64,000 nt of DNA from NCBI GenBank assembly GCA_037367405.1, contig JAZKJV010010625.1:186001-250000 (forward strand), written 5' to 3'. The stretch is from Ottelia alismoides (lineage: Eukaryota > Streptophyta > Magnoliopsida > Alismatales > Hydrocharitaceae). The position numbers and the translations under genes were made by a program. Below, one piece after another: positions 24,625 through 36,458 of the stretch (positions within the stretch are counted from its first letter, which is position 1; every line of letters begins with the position of its first letter). The notes beneath the pieces were generated by a model. It saw nothing but the letters and a program-made list of their open reading frames with translations. It was not told the origin of the DNA and ran no database searches.

Positions 24625-24627
24625 TTC

Positions 24628-27600
24628 TGTTGACACGCCTGACAATCGGGTTAAGTATGTAAATAAAATGGTCGTTGTGACCCAAATCACCAAGCGCGGT
24701 CAATCGAGAAAAATGATATTTTAAACCACTCAATAAAAGATAGAAATCGATGAAAACAAATGTAAGCGGTCTTTCGCTATTCTTTTTTTTACCTGGTATA
24801 GCGACCAGGGTCGAACACAAGGAGCACGATTTAAAAACTAAGTAGTCAAATTTCCAAAAGTGAATTTTTTAGTGGTTTTTGAATTTTATATTTTTTTAGA
24901 TTTTTTAAAAGACAAACAATATTCACAAATGATAAAAAGCACACACAACCCTTTTTTTTTGTATTTTTCAAATAAGCACAAATGAATAGAAACACACACA
25001 CACTATTTTTATATTTTTTTTAAAAGGTAAAAAAAATATGCTCAGCAAATTAAAGAGATTAAAATGCACCTACAGAAATATTTTTAGAATTTTTAGGCAA
25101 TTTTTCTATTTTTTTTATGAATTATCAAAATGTAGGCAAACAAAAAGACACAAAAGACATTTTTTTTTTGCTTTTTTTTTAATTATATCAAATAAAGTCA
25201 AAATACGATGAAAGATTTATACAATGAAATACACTACAGCAGGAACTTACACAAATTTTCTCAAGATTTTTGGAAGCATAAAACATTTATTCCATGAGAA
25301 AGATCAAGCAAATTCAAGTCTGGAATAGCAGGACTAATTTGAAATTATTCAATGTTTGAGCATCTTATTATAACAAAGAAATAAATAGAGGTCAGAACTT
25401 GCAGTTTACCCAATGGACATGTGCATAGCACATGATCTTCCAGAGGCAAGGGGTATTCTGTGATTCGGGAAACCTCCAGGAGCATTGACGTAAATTTTCC
25501 AATTTTATAGTCCTAGGGCATCCTTCGTTTCCTTCTTGTTCAAGCCACAGGAGAGAGAGGTCACACCCGCCGCCGCCGCCGCTTCAAATCTGGAGCTCTC
25601 GGCTGAGGGCGGCACGTGGCGGCGTCAAGGGAGATCACGCGAGGTTGGCGGTCGGTGCGCGGCCGCACGAGGATGGGGCCGCCGCGTGGAGGGGCTGGGC
25701 GTCGGACACGCGCGGGGACGCGCGGAGATGGCGCGGTGGTGCGCCGCGGGCAGCAGCGGCCACGGAGGACGGCGCGCACCGCCGCTGGCGGCGCACGGAT
25801 GGGAGGACAGGGCGAGGCGGCGCTGCCGCACTGTGCGTCGGCCGAGCAGCGTTGGGTGGCCGCGGGGTTGAGCACAGGAGGGCGGCGCCGTGTGGCGGTC
25901 TGATCTGGAGTACACGGAGGCGGAGGTCGCACCGACCTCGCGTGTGAGACGCCGGCTTGGAGGGACGCGCCGCCCTCACACGCGTGGAGGAGCAGACCGC
26001 GGTGAGGCGGCCGGAGGGCGATGGAGGTGGGGCGGCGGCGCCTGGAGTGGCTGGGCGCGGGGGCGGCGCCGCCACCACCTGTGGAGGTGATAGATCAGCC
26101 TGTAGCGGAGGCGCGGCTCGGTCCCTGGAGGAATTTTTTTATTTTATTTTTTTTATTTTTCTGTTTTTATTTTTATGCAGCCTGCAGGAAATGTTAGAGG
26201 AAAAAAAATGTAAATTTTTTTTAATTTTTTTTATTATTCTCCTGCAAAACAGAATGTTAGAGACAAAAAGAAGAACAAAAATTTTATTGTTTTTTTTTTA
26301 CTTCTTCCTGCAAAAACAACTGTGAGATAAACAGGGAGAATCCTTATATGATTTTTTTATTTTTTTATTTATGCACAATACTAGGAAATATGGATGGAGA
26401 TCCGGTGGAAATGTGAGAGATGGATCTGAGGCTCCGATCACCGTGCGTGACTGGAGGTGAAAGATTGCGTGAGGTAGAATGTGAAGATGGAGGGATACGA
26501 AAATGAGATGAAAAATCGATGTCGGACGCGGATCAGAGAGTGATGGAAATTTTTGTGATTTTTTTAATGATCTAACTTCTAAAAACTACACCTACGCTAA
26601 CATCTAAATCTACGATTACCTAAGGAAAAAGATAAGAAAAAGTGGATCTCACCTCGGGGATCGGACACACCTCCTCGCCTCACTGCAACAAGGGCGATCG
26701 CTTGCTGTCACTCTCGCGATGCCTCTGGAGTTCACTGGGAAGAAGGGGACGAGCCATGATGGCCTCGACGAAGCTCAAGCCGCTGTCAACGACTGGATCG
26801 GAGGCTAGGACCCTCTTCAACAAGAAACCTCTCGGAAACTGGGCTCCTCTCCGCCAAAGATCGATCAAATGTGAATGAGGGAGGAGGAGCCCATTAAAAA
26901 GAGGCAAAAAATCAAAAAAGGAAAATATTTACAAAAAAAGGAATGTGTTTATTGGATGGATTAATAAAATAATTAAATAAATAAAATAATTAATTAATTA
27001 AAAACGAATTTCGTAATAAATAAATTAAATAAATTAATAAATTAATTCAAAATCAATTAGCCACCTTAATGGTGGCCATATATGGTGTGGAATAAAATCA
27101 TATATACAAGGTAAGTTATTAAACCAAATAAATTCAAATAAATCAAATAAATTAAATAATTACATATGATTTTCGTAATTAAATAAATTAAATTAATTAA
27201 TGTGAGACAATTAATTTTTTTGGTCATTTTTATTTAGGGAAATTAATTGTATACATATATTATACACATATAATACAATATACATAGGTACAAATAAGGA
27301 AATAATTTTTATAAAAGATTTTTTTTTAATTTTTATATTTTTTTAATGAAAACAATATTTACAAATATGTACATTATGTATAAAAAATAAATATGAGTAA
27401 AATATATACAATAAGTATATGGGTAAACTGCACAATACACCCCAGAAAATCGAATTTTTAACCGTAACTCCAAAAAGTACGAGACCACAGCCATTTGAAA
27501 GATAATTTAATTTATAGTATGCTGGAAGTGAGTTTGGTTCAATTAGAGCTTGTGTGGAGCCGGAATTGATGTTTCAATTATCACTTTGTGGCTTTTTCTG

Positions 27601-28080
27601 GGTGTAATTATTTGCAATATATACAGTATTTTATTTTACAAATATTTTTATTATTTACAACACAATTTTATTCACAACTTTTATTTACAAAAATAATTAG
27701 TTTGAGGTCAAATTATGTACAAATAAAATAATGTAAGTTTTGTACAAATATACATGAAAAGTATTTACAAGATATTTTTGATTTTTCTGACAAACGACCC
27801 TATCTCCCCCTACTTTATTCCTGGTCGATCAGGTCAAGTCTTGACCTTCTCTCGGGGTTTGGGTCTGTCTGTATTTATTGCATAACTACATCCTTTATTT
27901 TTCTTTTCTTTTTCTTTTCTTCTTTATTCTTTTATTTATGTACAAAAAGTGTTAAAAATGCAATTTTAACAAATGCATGCAAAATGGTAAGATTATGAAA
28001 TTAATGGGTATTTACAGGTGTTTGACTAAGAAATTGAAGCTAAAATAAAAGAATAAAGGCGATGAATCGTGGATTCATCA
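24628..28080 (-). repeat. Element B right LTR (5' LTR in the sense of B)
   Basis: TGTTGACACG...GGATTCATCA, the twin of 15391-18841, with the GC island at about 25557-26134 and the palindrome at 27060-27076. It is adjacent to the PBS on its left and to the target duplication CTAGG on its right. Repeated ORFs inside it are LTR sequence, not genes. Confidence 0.95.
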
Positions 28081-28085
28081 CTAGG

Positions 28086-28298
28086 TCTCGAGATTTACGG
28101 TCATAAAATATCTTCAATATTTTATTCCTTTTCTTTTCTTTATTCTATAATTTTGGCGTTAAAATAGTATATCATACACACTTTATACAATAATGCATGA
28201 ATGCTAATTTATGCAAATTAGAGATATTTACACACATTTACTAGATTTTTTAAGGTTAAAATGATATAATTAAGATGATGAAATGGAGATTCATCACA
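28086..28298 (-). repeat. Element A right LTR, last part
   Basis: It resumes after the B target duplication with TCTCGAGATTTACGGTC and ends GGAGATTCATCA, matching 7350-7561 of the left LTR. Confidence 0.85.
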
Positions 28299-30529
28299 GT
28301 TGCCTGTACAAAACCACCTTTTTCTCCATTCTTCGAATTTGAATCCCTTACATCCACTTTTTCTTCTTCCTTTTGCACTCCTGGCTTGAGCAACGTGATA
28401 GGTTGCTCTCCCAACCATTGGTTGGATCAAAGGAGAGAGTTGGAGGTGACTTCCACCATCTTCGGCGGAGCACCGACATGAGGTTCTGATCTCGTGGATT
28501 CACGACTACTCGAGGTATTTTTCTTGCTTTTCTATGTAAATCTTAGCTGTAGGTTTTATTATATGCAATTAGTTTTAGATTTTGTTAATTGTTTTATTTT
28601 AAATCACCCGATTTGTAGTTCGCCGGAGCTCTTCTCTAGCGAACCCTCCATCATGATACATTTTTTCTCCAACTCTCCATCCACCCTCATTTCGTTCCCA
28701 TTTGCTTCCCCTACGCCCAATCACACTCCATTCAACTTGCCTCCTCTTGTAGCAAGATCCCGATGCTCTTCCTCCACCCTTGTAGGAGCAACCACCACTA
28801 CACCTCGCCATGCCTCCATTCCACCCTCTGAAGGGTCGAGTCAGTTTTCCCTTGACCCAATAACATTTTTGTGTAGGTTGCTGGAGCTGGATTCCCCATC
28901 TTAGGGGTCGTTTTGTATGGAAAGCCTCCCTGGTCGATGGAGTATCTTAAGCTCTAGGGGCTTGATCTGTAGCCCCAAACATGATTGACTAGCTAGAGGC
29001 GCAGGAGGAGGTCAGAGGAACGAACAGTGCTCGATAAAAACTCGCCAAGGGCGAGTTCTTGACATCCTCAAGGGTCGTCCGATCATCGGCCATCTCCCAG
29101 ATCAAGCAAACATCGTCAAATTTTGTGAAGCATAGCCATCTTATCCCATCTAGGGATCTAATCGTAGTCGTCGGTGATCTAAGGGGTATCGCAACATCGG
29201 AGCGCGCCACATATTTAAGTGAACGCATCCAAACCGTCTTCCTCCACACTGAGTGTGGTATTAAGCATTTTTACCCCCTTATTTTTGCAGTCTATTAATT
29301 AATATTTAAACATTTATCTACCGCTATTATATTTTGTAATATTTATAAGCGGAACACTGTGCTTATTTTTTTGTTTAGTCTAGCCCACCCCCTCACGTGC
29401 GATCCCATGTGGGGGGCGATTTTGCAAGCAACCCCTTACGGGTTTTGTTATTTGTATTTATTCCAATTTAAATATTAGTTGTAACTTTTTGGGGTGATTG
29501 AAGAAACAACCTTGACTTTATTTTAAATTGCAAAATACTCCTCCTAGTTCATTAATTTTTGTGCTCGTATTTCCATTTTTATAAATAGTACCTATGCTCC
29601 AAAGATATAAAAAATAGTCATGATTCCATCTAAATTCACTTTATATTTTTAGTTTTGGATTTTAAGACTTTTTCCCAATTTATAAAATTCAAAAAGAGCA
29701 TGTTTTTACCCTATTTGCAGTATAAAATACAAAAAACTATGAAAACTTTTTGAAAAATTCTAAATATATATTATTTATCATTTATTTTATAACTCTAGAT
29801 CCCAAATTTCCAAAAAAATTTATTTATGTCTGTGCTTTTTTAATACTATTTTTTATTAATTAAAATTGATTTAGAAAATTGTGGACATTATATTATATTT
29901 TTAATTTCTAAATTAATTTGACATATTTATTTAATCCTTGATTTGGAATATTTTTGACTTTAAAAATATATAAAAATCAGCAAATTATCTAAGAAATCAC
30001 AAAAATAGTAAAAAATTACTTTAAACCCAAAAACATGTTATTTTCTGTATTTTATTTATTTATATTAGTATCTATATATTACCCTATATTGTATATATAA
30101 CCTTATATATTACTTATATATCTTTTGTGTTTTTTTATAAAAAGAAAAAGGAATTAAAAAATTCAGAAAATATAAACATAAAATAAAAAATTATAAAACT
30201 GAAAACATCTAAAAAATATAAAAATTTTAAAATTTAAAACACAAAATTAAAACCTACAAAAAAACAAATAGATAAGAGGAACACACATTTTTGGATTCAT
30301 TTCCCTGATTTACCGTTTTTCTCCTTGTGTTCCACACTCTACACACTTACATCTATACACATCTATTGTAAATTTATAATAAATTTTAACTCCACATAAT
30401 TTGCCTTTTATTTCTGTATTCATATTGTGTGTTAATTGTTTAAATAATCCAAGGTTCTCATCAGTCACTTCGAGGACTGTGTTCTCGCCTTGTGTGGAAT
30501 ACAAGATCGATAGAAAATTTGACTTTTCA
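28299..30529 (+). repeat. Element D 5' LTR, second part
   Basis: It resumes after element A and runs to TTTGACTTTTCA, 2 nt before the PBS. A GC-richer island at about 28300-29250 with CGCCGGAG motifs is followed by an AT-rich stretch, the same order as in LTR F (58860-61297). The 136-codon ORF at 28494-28904 has no recognisable domain and lies in the island, so it is not called a gene. Confidence 0.75.
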
Positions 30530-30531
30530 AA

Positions 30532-30549
30532 TGGCATCGTTGCTGGGGA
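30532..30549 (+). other. Element D primer binding site (tRNA-Asp type)
   Basis: TGGCATCGTTGCTGGGGA differs from the tRNA-Asp complement by three transitions, as expected for an old methylated element. It lies 2 nt after the CA end of the LTR. Confidence 0.8.
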
Positions 30550-31844
30550 GCACCTGTGCATATATTGGATTTCTTTATTCGTGTCTTATTGTCGCTTCTG
30601 TCTATATTTTCTTTTATTTATTTTCTATTTTATATTAATTTGTGAGTTGTTTAACCACGCTCTTTGTTTGACTTTGTTGTGAGGAACACGGATTAAGGTA
30701 GATCCTCTTAGGAGCACCTACGCACCCATGTAAAGAAGGCTCAATCTTATGATCTAACAACAGAAGAAGACTGAGGATTTTTTAAGATAGTGTTCTTTGC
30801 TTTGTATTTTAGCTTATTTTGTTTTATTTGTAATTTAAGTGAGAGAGATACTTATATTTTTAATAATTCATGACTCTCAGGACTGTGACACTTCACGAGG
30901 TCCAGTGCCCAAGTGATTGTTCACTAGGGGGCCTTGTCGATTTTGTCATGATTTCCACACTTTTCTTTTTTCATTTGTTCCCCGTGTTTTCACTTTTTTA
31001 TTTTGTATGATTGAGCCCTAGATTAGGATCCGTTTGACTATAGATTAAGACCAAACACCTAATTACCATTGCATGTACCTATAGTTCTCATTTGGACTTA
31101 GTCTTGAATTGCTCTTCACTTAGTTTTGGAACCGTGCACCATGAGAGTCATCCATACAATGCTTGCAGGACCCACTGAGATGGTCATTGAGGAGACTCCA
31201 AGACCTGACCCTTTGGTTCTTCTAGGTGATTAGCATATTATTCTTCACGCTAATAACATTTACTATTCTAGGATGATTTTATCAGCTTTGCATTTGCCCA
31301 TAGATAGGTTTTAATTCTTCTTAGCATCCTTGCATGAAGAGAGCTAGAGGCAAGGTGAGCATTTATATTTAGCCTTCATCATTGATTTCGCCTCACATTT
31401 CTTTTTCGACTCTCTCCTTTTGATTTTAATCACCTAAGATCTAAAAATAATTGACTCCTCTTTATGCATTCTTATTAAAAATACAAAAAGTGATAACTAA
31501 TAAAATTAGGACTATTAAGTTTACTTGACCCTAAAAATTAAAAAGAAAAATATTTATATCATGGAGAGTAACCCCCTCATTATATTCACATTTTATTTGT
31601 CATGTACACACTAAGGAGTAGTACCCAAATCCCAGACCAACCTAAGTGCTTGTACAATATAAAAGGATCAAACTTTCACGGTCCTTGTTTGTGTTGAGTA
31701 GGTGAATTAAGGGGTTTGTTTTTGTGTATACTTGTTTGTGATTGTTTGTGTCAATCCTAGATCTCTCTGTGCATTTGCACTTTTTTCCTTGCATATCTTG
31801 ATTTGACCTTCGTGCTCTCCTGATCATTTCCTTTTATTTTAGAG
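30550..31844 (+). other. Element D untranslated leader
   Basis: The 1.3 kb between PBS and the first ATG of the ORF has no long ORF. It contains the family leader block GTACACACTAAGGAGTAG and on to CCCAAATCCC (31604-31633) and AGAGTAACCCCCTCAT just before it. Confidence 0.6.
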
Positions 31845-33531
31845 ATGACCGACAGGAGTGATTTTTATCTGGACTTTACAGATCTCCCCTACCCTCCAGC
31901 TGGACCGCCTCCACTTTTCCAAGAGGACTTTGCTCCTGATTTTACTTTTAGTATATATCCGCCTCAACCATAGTGTCAGACCTCAGATTTTCACCCACCA
32001 CCATGACCCTCACATCTTCAACCATTCCATTCACCCAAGTCTGGCATGTTGGAGTCACCTCTCATGGAGTCCACTCTTGAGCACTTGACCCACATGATGG
32101 AGTATATAAGATAGAGGATTGATGACCTCACTAGTATAAATAAGAGTGATGATACGAGTTCATTTGAGGATTCCTATGAGATCTTGCAATCACCCAAAAT
32201 ACAAAAAAATGAGAAAAAAATAAAATGCAAAAAGAATTTTGGAGACACATAGTAGATTCAATTTGTGAGGAGAGATCATACCTATCATATTCTTTGACCA
32301 CACATACACTCACGCTAGATCCCACCTTTGACCCCAAGCATAACATTGTACAAATTGCTCTTAGTCACCCTTTGTGTAGATGTTGATTCTGATCTCTCCC
32401 CTTGTATGGAGGAGATCCAAAATTTCAAAAATGTTGACTGAACCTAAAGTGGTGGCATATATTCATGAGATCATTGAAGCCCCACTTTACCTGGCCATGA
32501 TCTAATTATCTGCTCCTAAATCCAAGAAGAGAAAGAGAAGAAGCATATCTGAGTGACACATTTTTTACCTTGACCATTGCCCACACCATCTCTCAACATC
32601 CACACATTAGGAAAGGGAACACTACCACATCTCTTGTGAGTTGCACGATCTCTGAATATTCTTGTGATAACACTTTCCTTGATGGAAGTACTTCAATTAA
32701 TATAGTACCCTTCTCACTGTACAATCTCTTCATCTTGGGCCTCTCCAGAAAACCATGATGATTGTCCAATTTGATGATGGATCAATAAAGAGTAAGAAGG
32801 GTATTCTAGAGAACATTATCATTCAGATTCAGGGCATGAGCTTCACTGTCGACTTCATCTTATTGACCATGAGGACCTCTACCCTTGTGGAGCGTCCTCC
32901 AATCTTGGGATGGCCCTTCCTCTCCTCTGCAAGAGACGTTATTGATTATGGATCTAGAGAGATTCGCTTATGTTATGATATTGGGAGCGATGTGTTGATC
33001 ATTGCACCCACTGTTGACCAGAGACCTGCATCCCATGAGAGTGTGCCCATGTTAGCCAACTTTGAATATCATGACCTTGACAAGGATATCAAAGAATTTT
33101 GTTATATGTTGGATGATTCTGAGACCTGAGCATTCCTATTTGATGAGGTAGACTCGGAAAGCGTAGAATTTGGAGTTCTCCATTCTGGTGACTAGCGATG
33201 CATTAATGATATCTGCATGAGTTACACGATTGACATTTTAGAGTGGTGGGTAGACTTAATAGAGACTACAGAGGCTGAATTTGATCTTATTGCTTTTATA
33301 TATGAATTTAAACCTTTTGATGATGATGATGTAGTTGAAACCCCCAAGGCTGAACATAACCACACTACTTCCATTGACCAGTTCGTACATTTCCACTTTG
33401 AGGTTGTCGAGGATCTTCACCAAGTCGATCCTAATTGGATTTTATTTACTGAGGACCCCGATATCGACCTGCACCTTGTCAGATCTATTCCTCAGCAGAC
33501 GTGTAAAAAGGTTCTCTTTCTACCTTCTTGA
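31845..33531 (+). pseudogene. Decayed protease-type ORF of element D
   Basis: The start MTDRSDFYLDF and the end CKKV-F..S-stop correspond to the ORF of element C, so the two are the same gene. The order is a Pro-rich N-terminus with FQEDFAPDF, a block LESPLMESTLEHLTHMM, a basic cluster KKRKRRS (near 32525) that looks like a nuclear localisation signal, and a retropepsin-like domain. In the last the catalytic Asp lies in FLDGSTSIN (codon at 32681) with ILGWPFLSSARDVI later, followed by an acidic tail. No capsid, RT or integrase is present. Several stops and frameshifts. Its original length was about 560 codons. Confidence 0.7.
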
Positions 33532-33759
33532 TCCTTTATATATTCATCTCTATGTATATTCGCTTTCGTTTTTTTTTCATTCCATCTATCATTTTTACTC
33601 ATTCACCTCATTCCATGTATTTTTCCTTGCTTAGGACGTACTCTATTCTACATATACGGGAGGTGGATGAGTTGAGTGATCTTTCTTCTTTTCTTCTTTT
33701 CATCTTTTTATTTTCAATTTTCTTTTTATTCCAAAAAAGTGTCACCCCTTCTTCATTGT

Positions 33760-34166
33760 TATACTTAGGATGTACTTTGTCCTAAGTATAGGGTGTGTGC
33801 ACGCCAACTTTTTCATTCTTTGATACTCTCTATTGTCTCCTCTTCTTGTCTATACTTAGGGATATCTTACCCTAAGTATAGGGGGAGACAGACCGAGTTG
33901 TGATTTGTTCATTCCTACCCTCGACCCTCCTTGCCTTGTGTACAATCTGCTATACTTAGGAGTATTTCATCCTAAGTATAAGGGGACGATCAACTTCTCA
34001 TTCTTTTATTACTTCATTCTTTCATTCCATTATTCTTTAATCTTTTCTATACTCAGTACAACTTATGTCTTCTCTTTTTCTTTATATTTTCTATACTCAG
34101 TACAACTTATGTCTTCTCTTTTTCTCTCCAACCTATGAAGACATAGCTCAAGCTAAGTATAGGGGG
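33760..34166 (+). repeat. Element D hairpin array
   Basis: Hairpins lie at 33760-33790, 33850-33881 (perfect 12-bp arms, loop ATATCTTA) and 33950-33981, with a half-site CTAAGTATAGGGGGG at 34152-34166. The 33850 hairpin is extended by GTCTCC (33835-33840) pairing with GGAGAC (33884-33889). A 44-bp tandem duplication containing CTATACTCAGTACAACTTAT sits at about 34043-34130. Confidence 0.85.
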
Positions 34167-35999
34167 GTCGTATATACTTTGTATATACTTTAGCCATGAC
34201 TCATACTTTTAATAAGTATGGCTAAAATAATATATATATAGGCATATACAATTCAATAAATAAATTACTAAAAAGATGTTTATTACTCCTCAAATTCTTT
34301 TTTATTTACTTATTAATAAATCAGGTAAAATATTTTTTGCAAAATGTTATAGAAATAGTTTGAAAATATTTTTAAAAGTATTTGGAAAATGTTCTGTTCA
34401 AATATTTTCAATATTTGTAAAAATATTTTGTTTGTAAAAAATTATTTTCTTTGTATGAAGTAATATTGTTTTGAAAATCTATTTGAAAATGTTTGGAAAA
34501 TGATTGCAAAAATATTTTTGAAAAATCTATTTATAATGTTGGAAAAAATTTTGCAAAATAGTTTTCAAATGTTTGTAGATGTTTGTAAAAATTATTTGCA
34601 AAAAGTATTTTGGGCTATAATTTTCAAAATTGTTTGTAAAGTTATTTTCAAATAAGTTGAGGAATATATACATCAGTCTAATAAATAAACACTTTTCGCC
34701 ATCTGTTGTGTAAATTATTTTAAACCTTAATTCTTAGAAAATAATTTATGCATTCCCAAGTAAATATTTGTACCTATCTTTTCTTCCAAAAATTCTTTTG
34801 TCTTGAAAAATCCCTAAAATTTTGCAAAATTAAAAAGACCAAAAACATTTGCAAAATATTTTGGAAAAATTGCATAAAAATTTGCAAAACCTCTTCAAAA
34901 ATCCATAAAAAGCTCAAAATTCAAAATTTACATCACAAAAATATTTTATGCATTGTGCATAACATTTGTATTTTTCGGATTGAGTTTGATAATTGAACAA
35001 TTCTAAATAAAATCTGAAGATTGGAGCTTGGATGGACCTTAAATTACCTAATCACATGAACCTTATAGAAACTAGAATTGAGGCACTTCAAGTCTAGTTT
35101 TTTTTCTTTGAGATCACGAGACTTGGTTCAGTATTATCTTGACTGCCTAAGTAGAGTATTTCGGAGCACACACACAACTCTTGTTGATAATGACCTAGCT
35201 TTTACACCTACACCTTTAACTTTTCTCACCTCAATTGAAGTGGTGGAGGGCTGTATTTGCGAGTATGAGACACAAGAAAATGGAAACATCAGAAGTCACA
35301 CTTTTGTAGCCATTGTACCCAAACCGATCCAATGGCGACGAGGTCTAAAGATAGAAGTTGTGGAGTTGCAATAGTGCTTCAAAAGAGGGATATTTTACTG
35401 TCTCAAGAAGAAAGAGTCCATATGTATATGTTGTTGTATATAGAATTAAAAAATGCAAAATCAAAAACTCCAAAAATTTGACAGGCCTGATTGAAAATAA
35501 AATGCATGCCAAAGTGTACGTATTTGTGTAGTTATAAGCAAGCTTGAGCTTCAAAATCATATGATTGTGACCTTGCAACCAGATGACTTGGCTACACCGG
35601 TCAAGCATCCTAAGATAGGTAGCTACACGGGCTATCATCCATTCTTCTCTCCACCTCCTCTTCTTGAGTTAGTTGTCGCTTGAACTTAGAAGGGAATATC
35701 TTGCTTCTCGAGGAAAGAGTTATTGAATTGGGGAATTAGGGCCACCATGTTGGAGAAGACTGACTTTGACTGCTTCAGCCGAGGCAAGTTACACAGCTCA
35801 AACATTGTCCAAGCTAGATTCATAGTCGTAAGGTTTTGTGTATGAGTTGATCTAGTCTAAAAAGGTTCGAATTAAACTCCAAACTTTGATTTTATACAGA
35901 TAAGTTTGAGAACTAAAATCAATCCACTTTCTTTCTTTTTATTTTCTTTATTTTTATTTTCTACACTTATTGCATAAGTGTTTGCTAGGGACTAGCAAA
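34167..35999 (+). other. Element D conserved 3' non-coding region
   Basis: It is the reverse-oriented homologue of the regions in A, B and C. Positions 34330-34660 are degenerate TTTGAAAAT / TTTGCAAAA units. GCTTCAAAAGAGGGATA is near 35377. No conserved ORF is visible. Confidence 0.7.
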
Positions 36000-36014
36000 G
36001 GCAAGTATAGGGGG
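36000..36014 (+). other. Element D polypurine tract
   Basis: GGCAAGTATAGGGGG directly precedes the LTR start, here altered to AGATGAATCTCCC. Confidence 0.75.
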
Positions 36015-36458
36015 AGATGAATCTCCCTTTCATCACCTTTATTCTATCATTTTGACCTTAAAAATCTTAGATAATGCATGCAAATAGTCTTATTTTGTAC
36101 AAATTAACATGCATTGTTTGTTCATTATATATAAAATACAATTTTTAATGCTAAAATTATAGAATAAAGATGAAAAAGAAAAAGAATAAAATGCCAAAGT
36201 TATTTTATGACCATAAACCCAGAGACCTAGGCATCTTGATGACTAGGTTGACAAGGAATAAAGTAGGGGGAGATAAGGGCCAAAAATCTAATAAAATTCA
36301 CATTTTTTTATTCATCAATATTGTATTTTTTGTGCCTATTTTATTTTCCATTTTTATATCTCAACTAAAGAAACTTTGTACATGAAAGTTATATATAAAA
36401 ATACAAATAAAATACAAAATTGATATCATACAAAAACAATATAAAATGTACAAGTTAT
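36015..36458 (+). repeat. Element D 3' LTR, first part
   Basis: It aligns with 3298-3740. The U3 block AAGGAATAAAGTAGGGGGAG is near 36258. The alignment breaks after ACAAGTTATGCTC and is taken up again at 52263 with AGCTAAAACCCAAACTTCCC. Confidence 0.75.

Larger units (their letters stand above)
15391..28080 (-). mobile_element. Element B: young gag-only LTR retrotransposon
   Basis: It is 12.69 kb, with LTRs 15391-18841 and 24628-28080, both TGTTGACACG...GGATTCATCA. The target duplication CTAGG is perfect (15386-15390 and 28081-28085). It inserted into the right LTR of A. The PBS is at 24607-24624 and the PPT at 18842-18857. The 5.79 kb internal region encodes one gag-like ORF and no protease, RT or integrase, so mobilisation in trans is needed. 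The near-identical LTRs show it is the most recent insertion of the nest. Confidence 0.95.
3912..28298 (-). mobile_element. Element A: truncated Athila-like element in the LTR of D
   Basis: The left LTR is 3912-7561. The internal region 7562-11978 holds RNase H and integrase only. The right LTR is 11979-15390 plus 28086-28298, interrupted by element B. The two LTRs are about 3.65 and 3.63 kb without B and are visibly diverged. The flanking 5-mers CAATC (3907-3911) and CAGTT (28299-28303) differ by two transitions and may be a decayed target duplication. The PBS, gag, protease and RT are absent. Confidence 0.8.

Noticed and set aside
24601..24627. Match to the tRNA-Asp 3' end, possibly a tRNA gene
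   Set aside because: Only the last 18 nt match, and the site lies 3 nt from an LTR, so it is a primer binding site. No complete tRNA or rRNA gene was recognised in the window.
28494..28904. 136-codon ORF after element A
   Set aside because: It lies in the GC-richer island of the D 5' LTR. It has a hydrophobic start but no family resemblance and no conserved counterpart in the sister LTRs.
33760..34166. Regularly spaced palindromes looking like a CRISPR array
   Set aside because: The DNA is plant nuclear retrotransposon sequence. The segments between hairpins are homologous among elements and are not unique spacers, and no cas genes exist.
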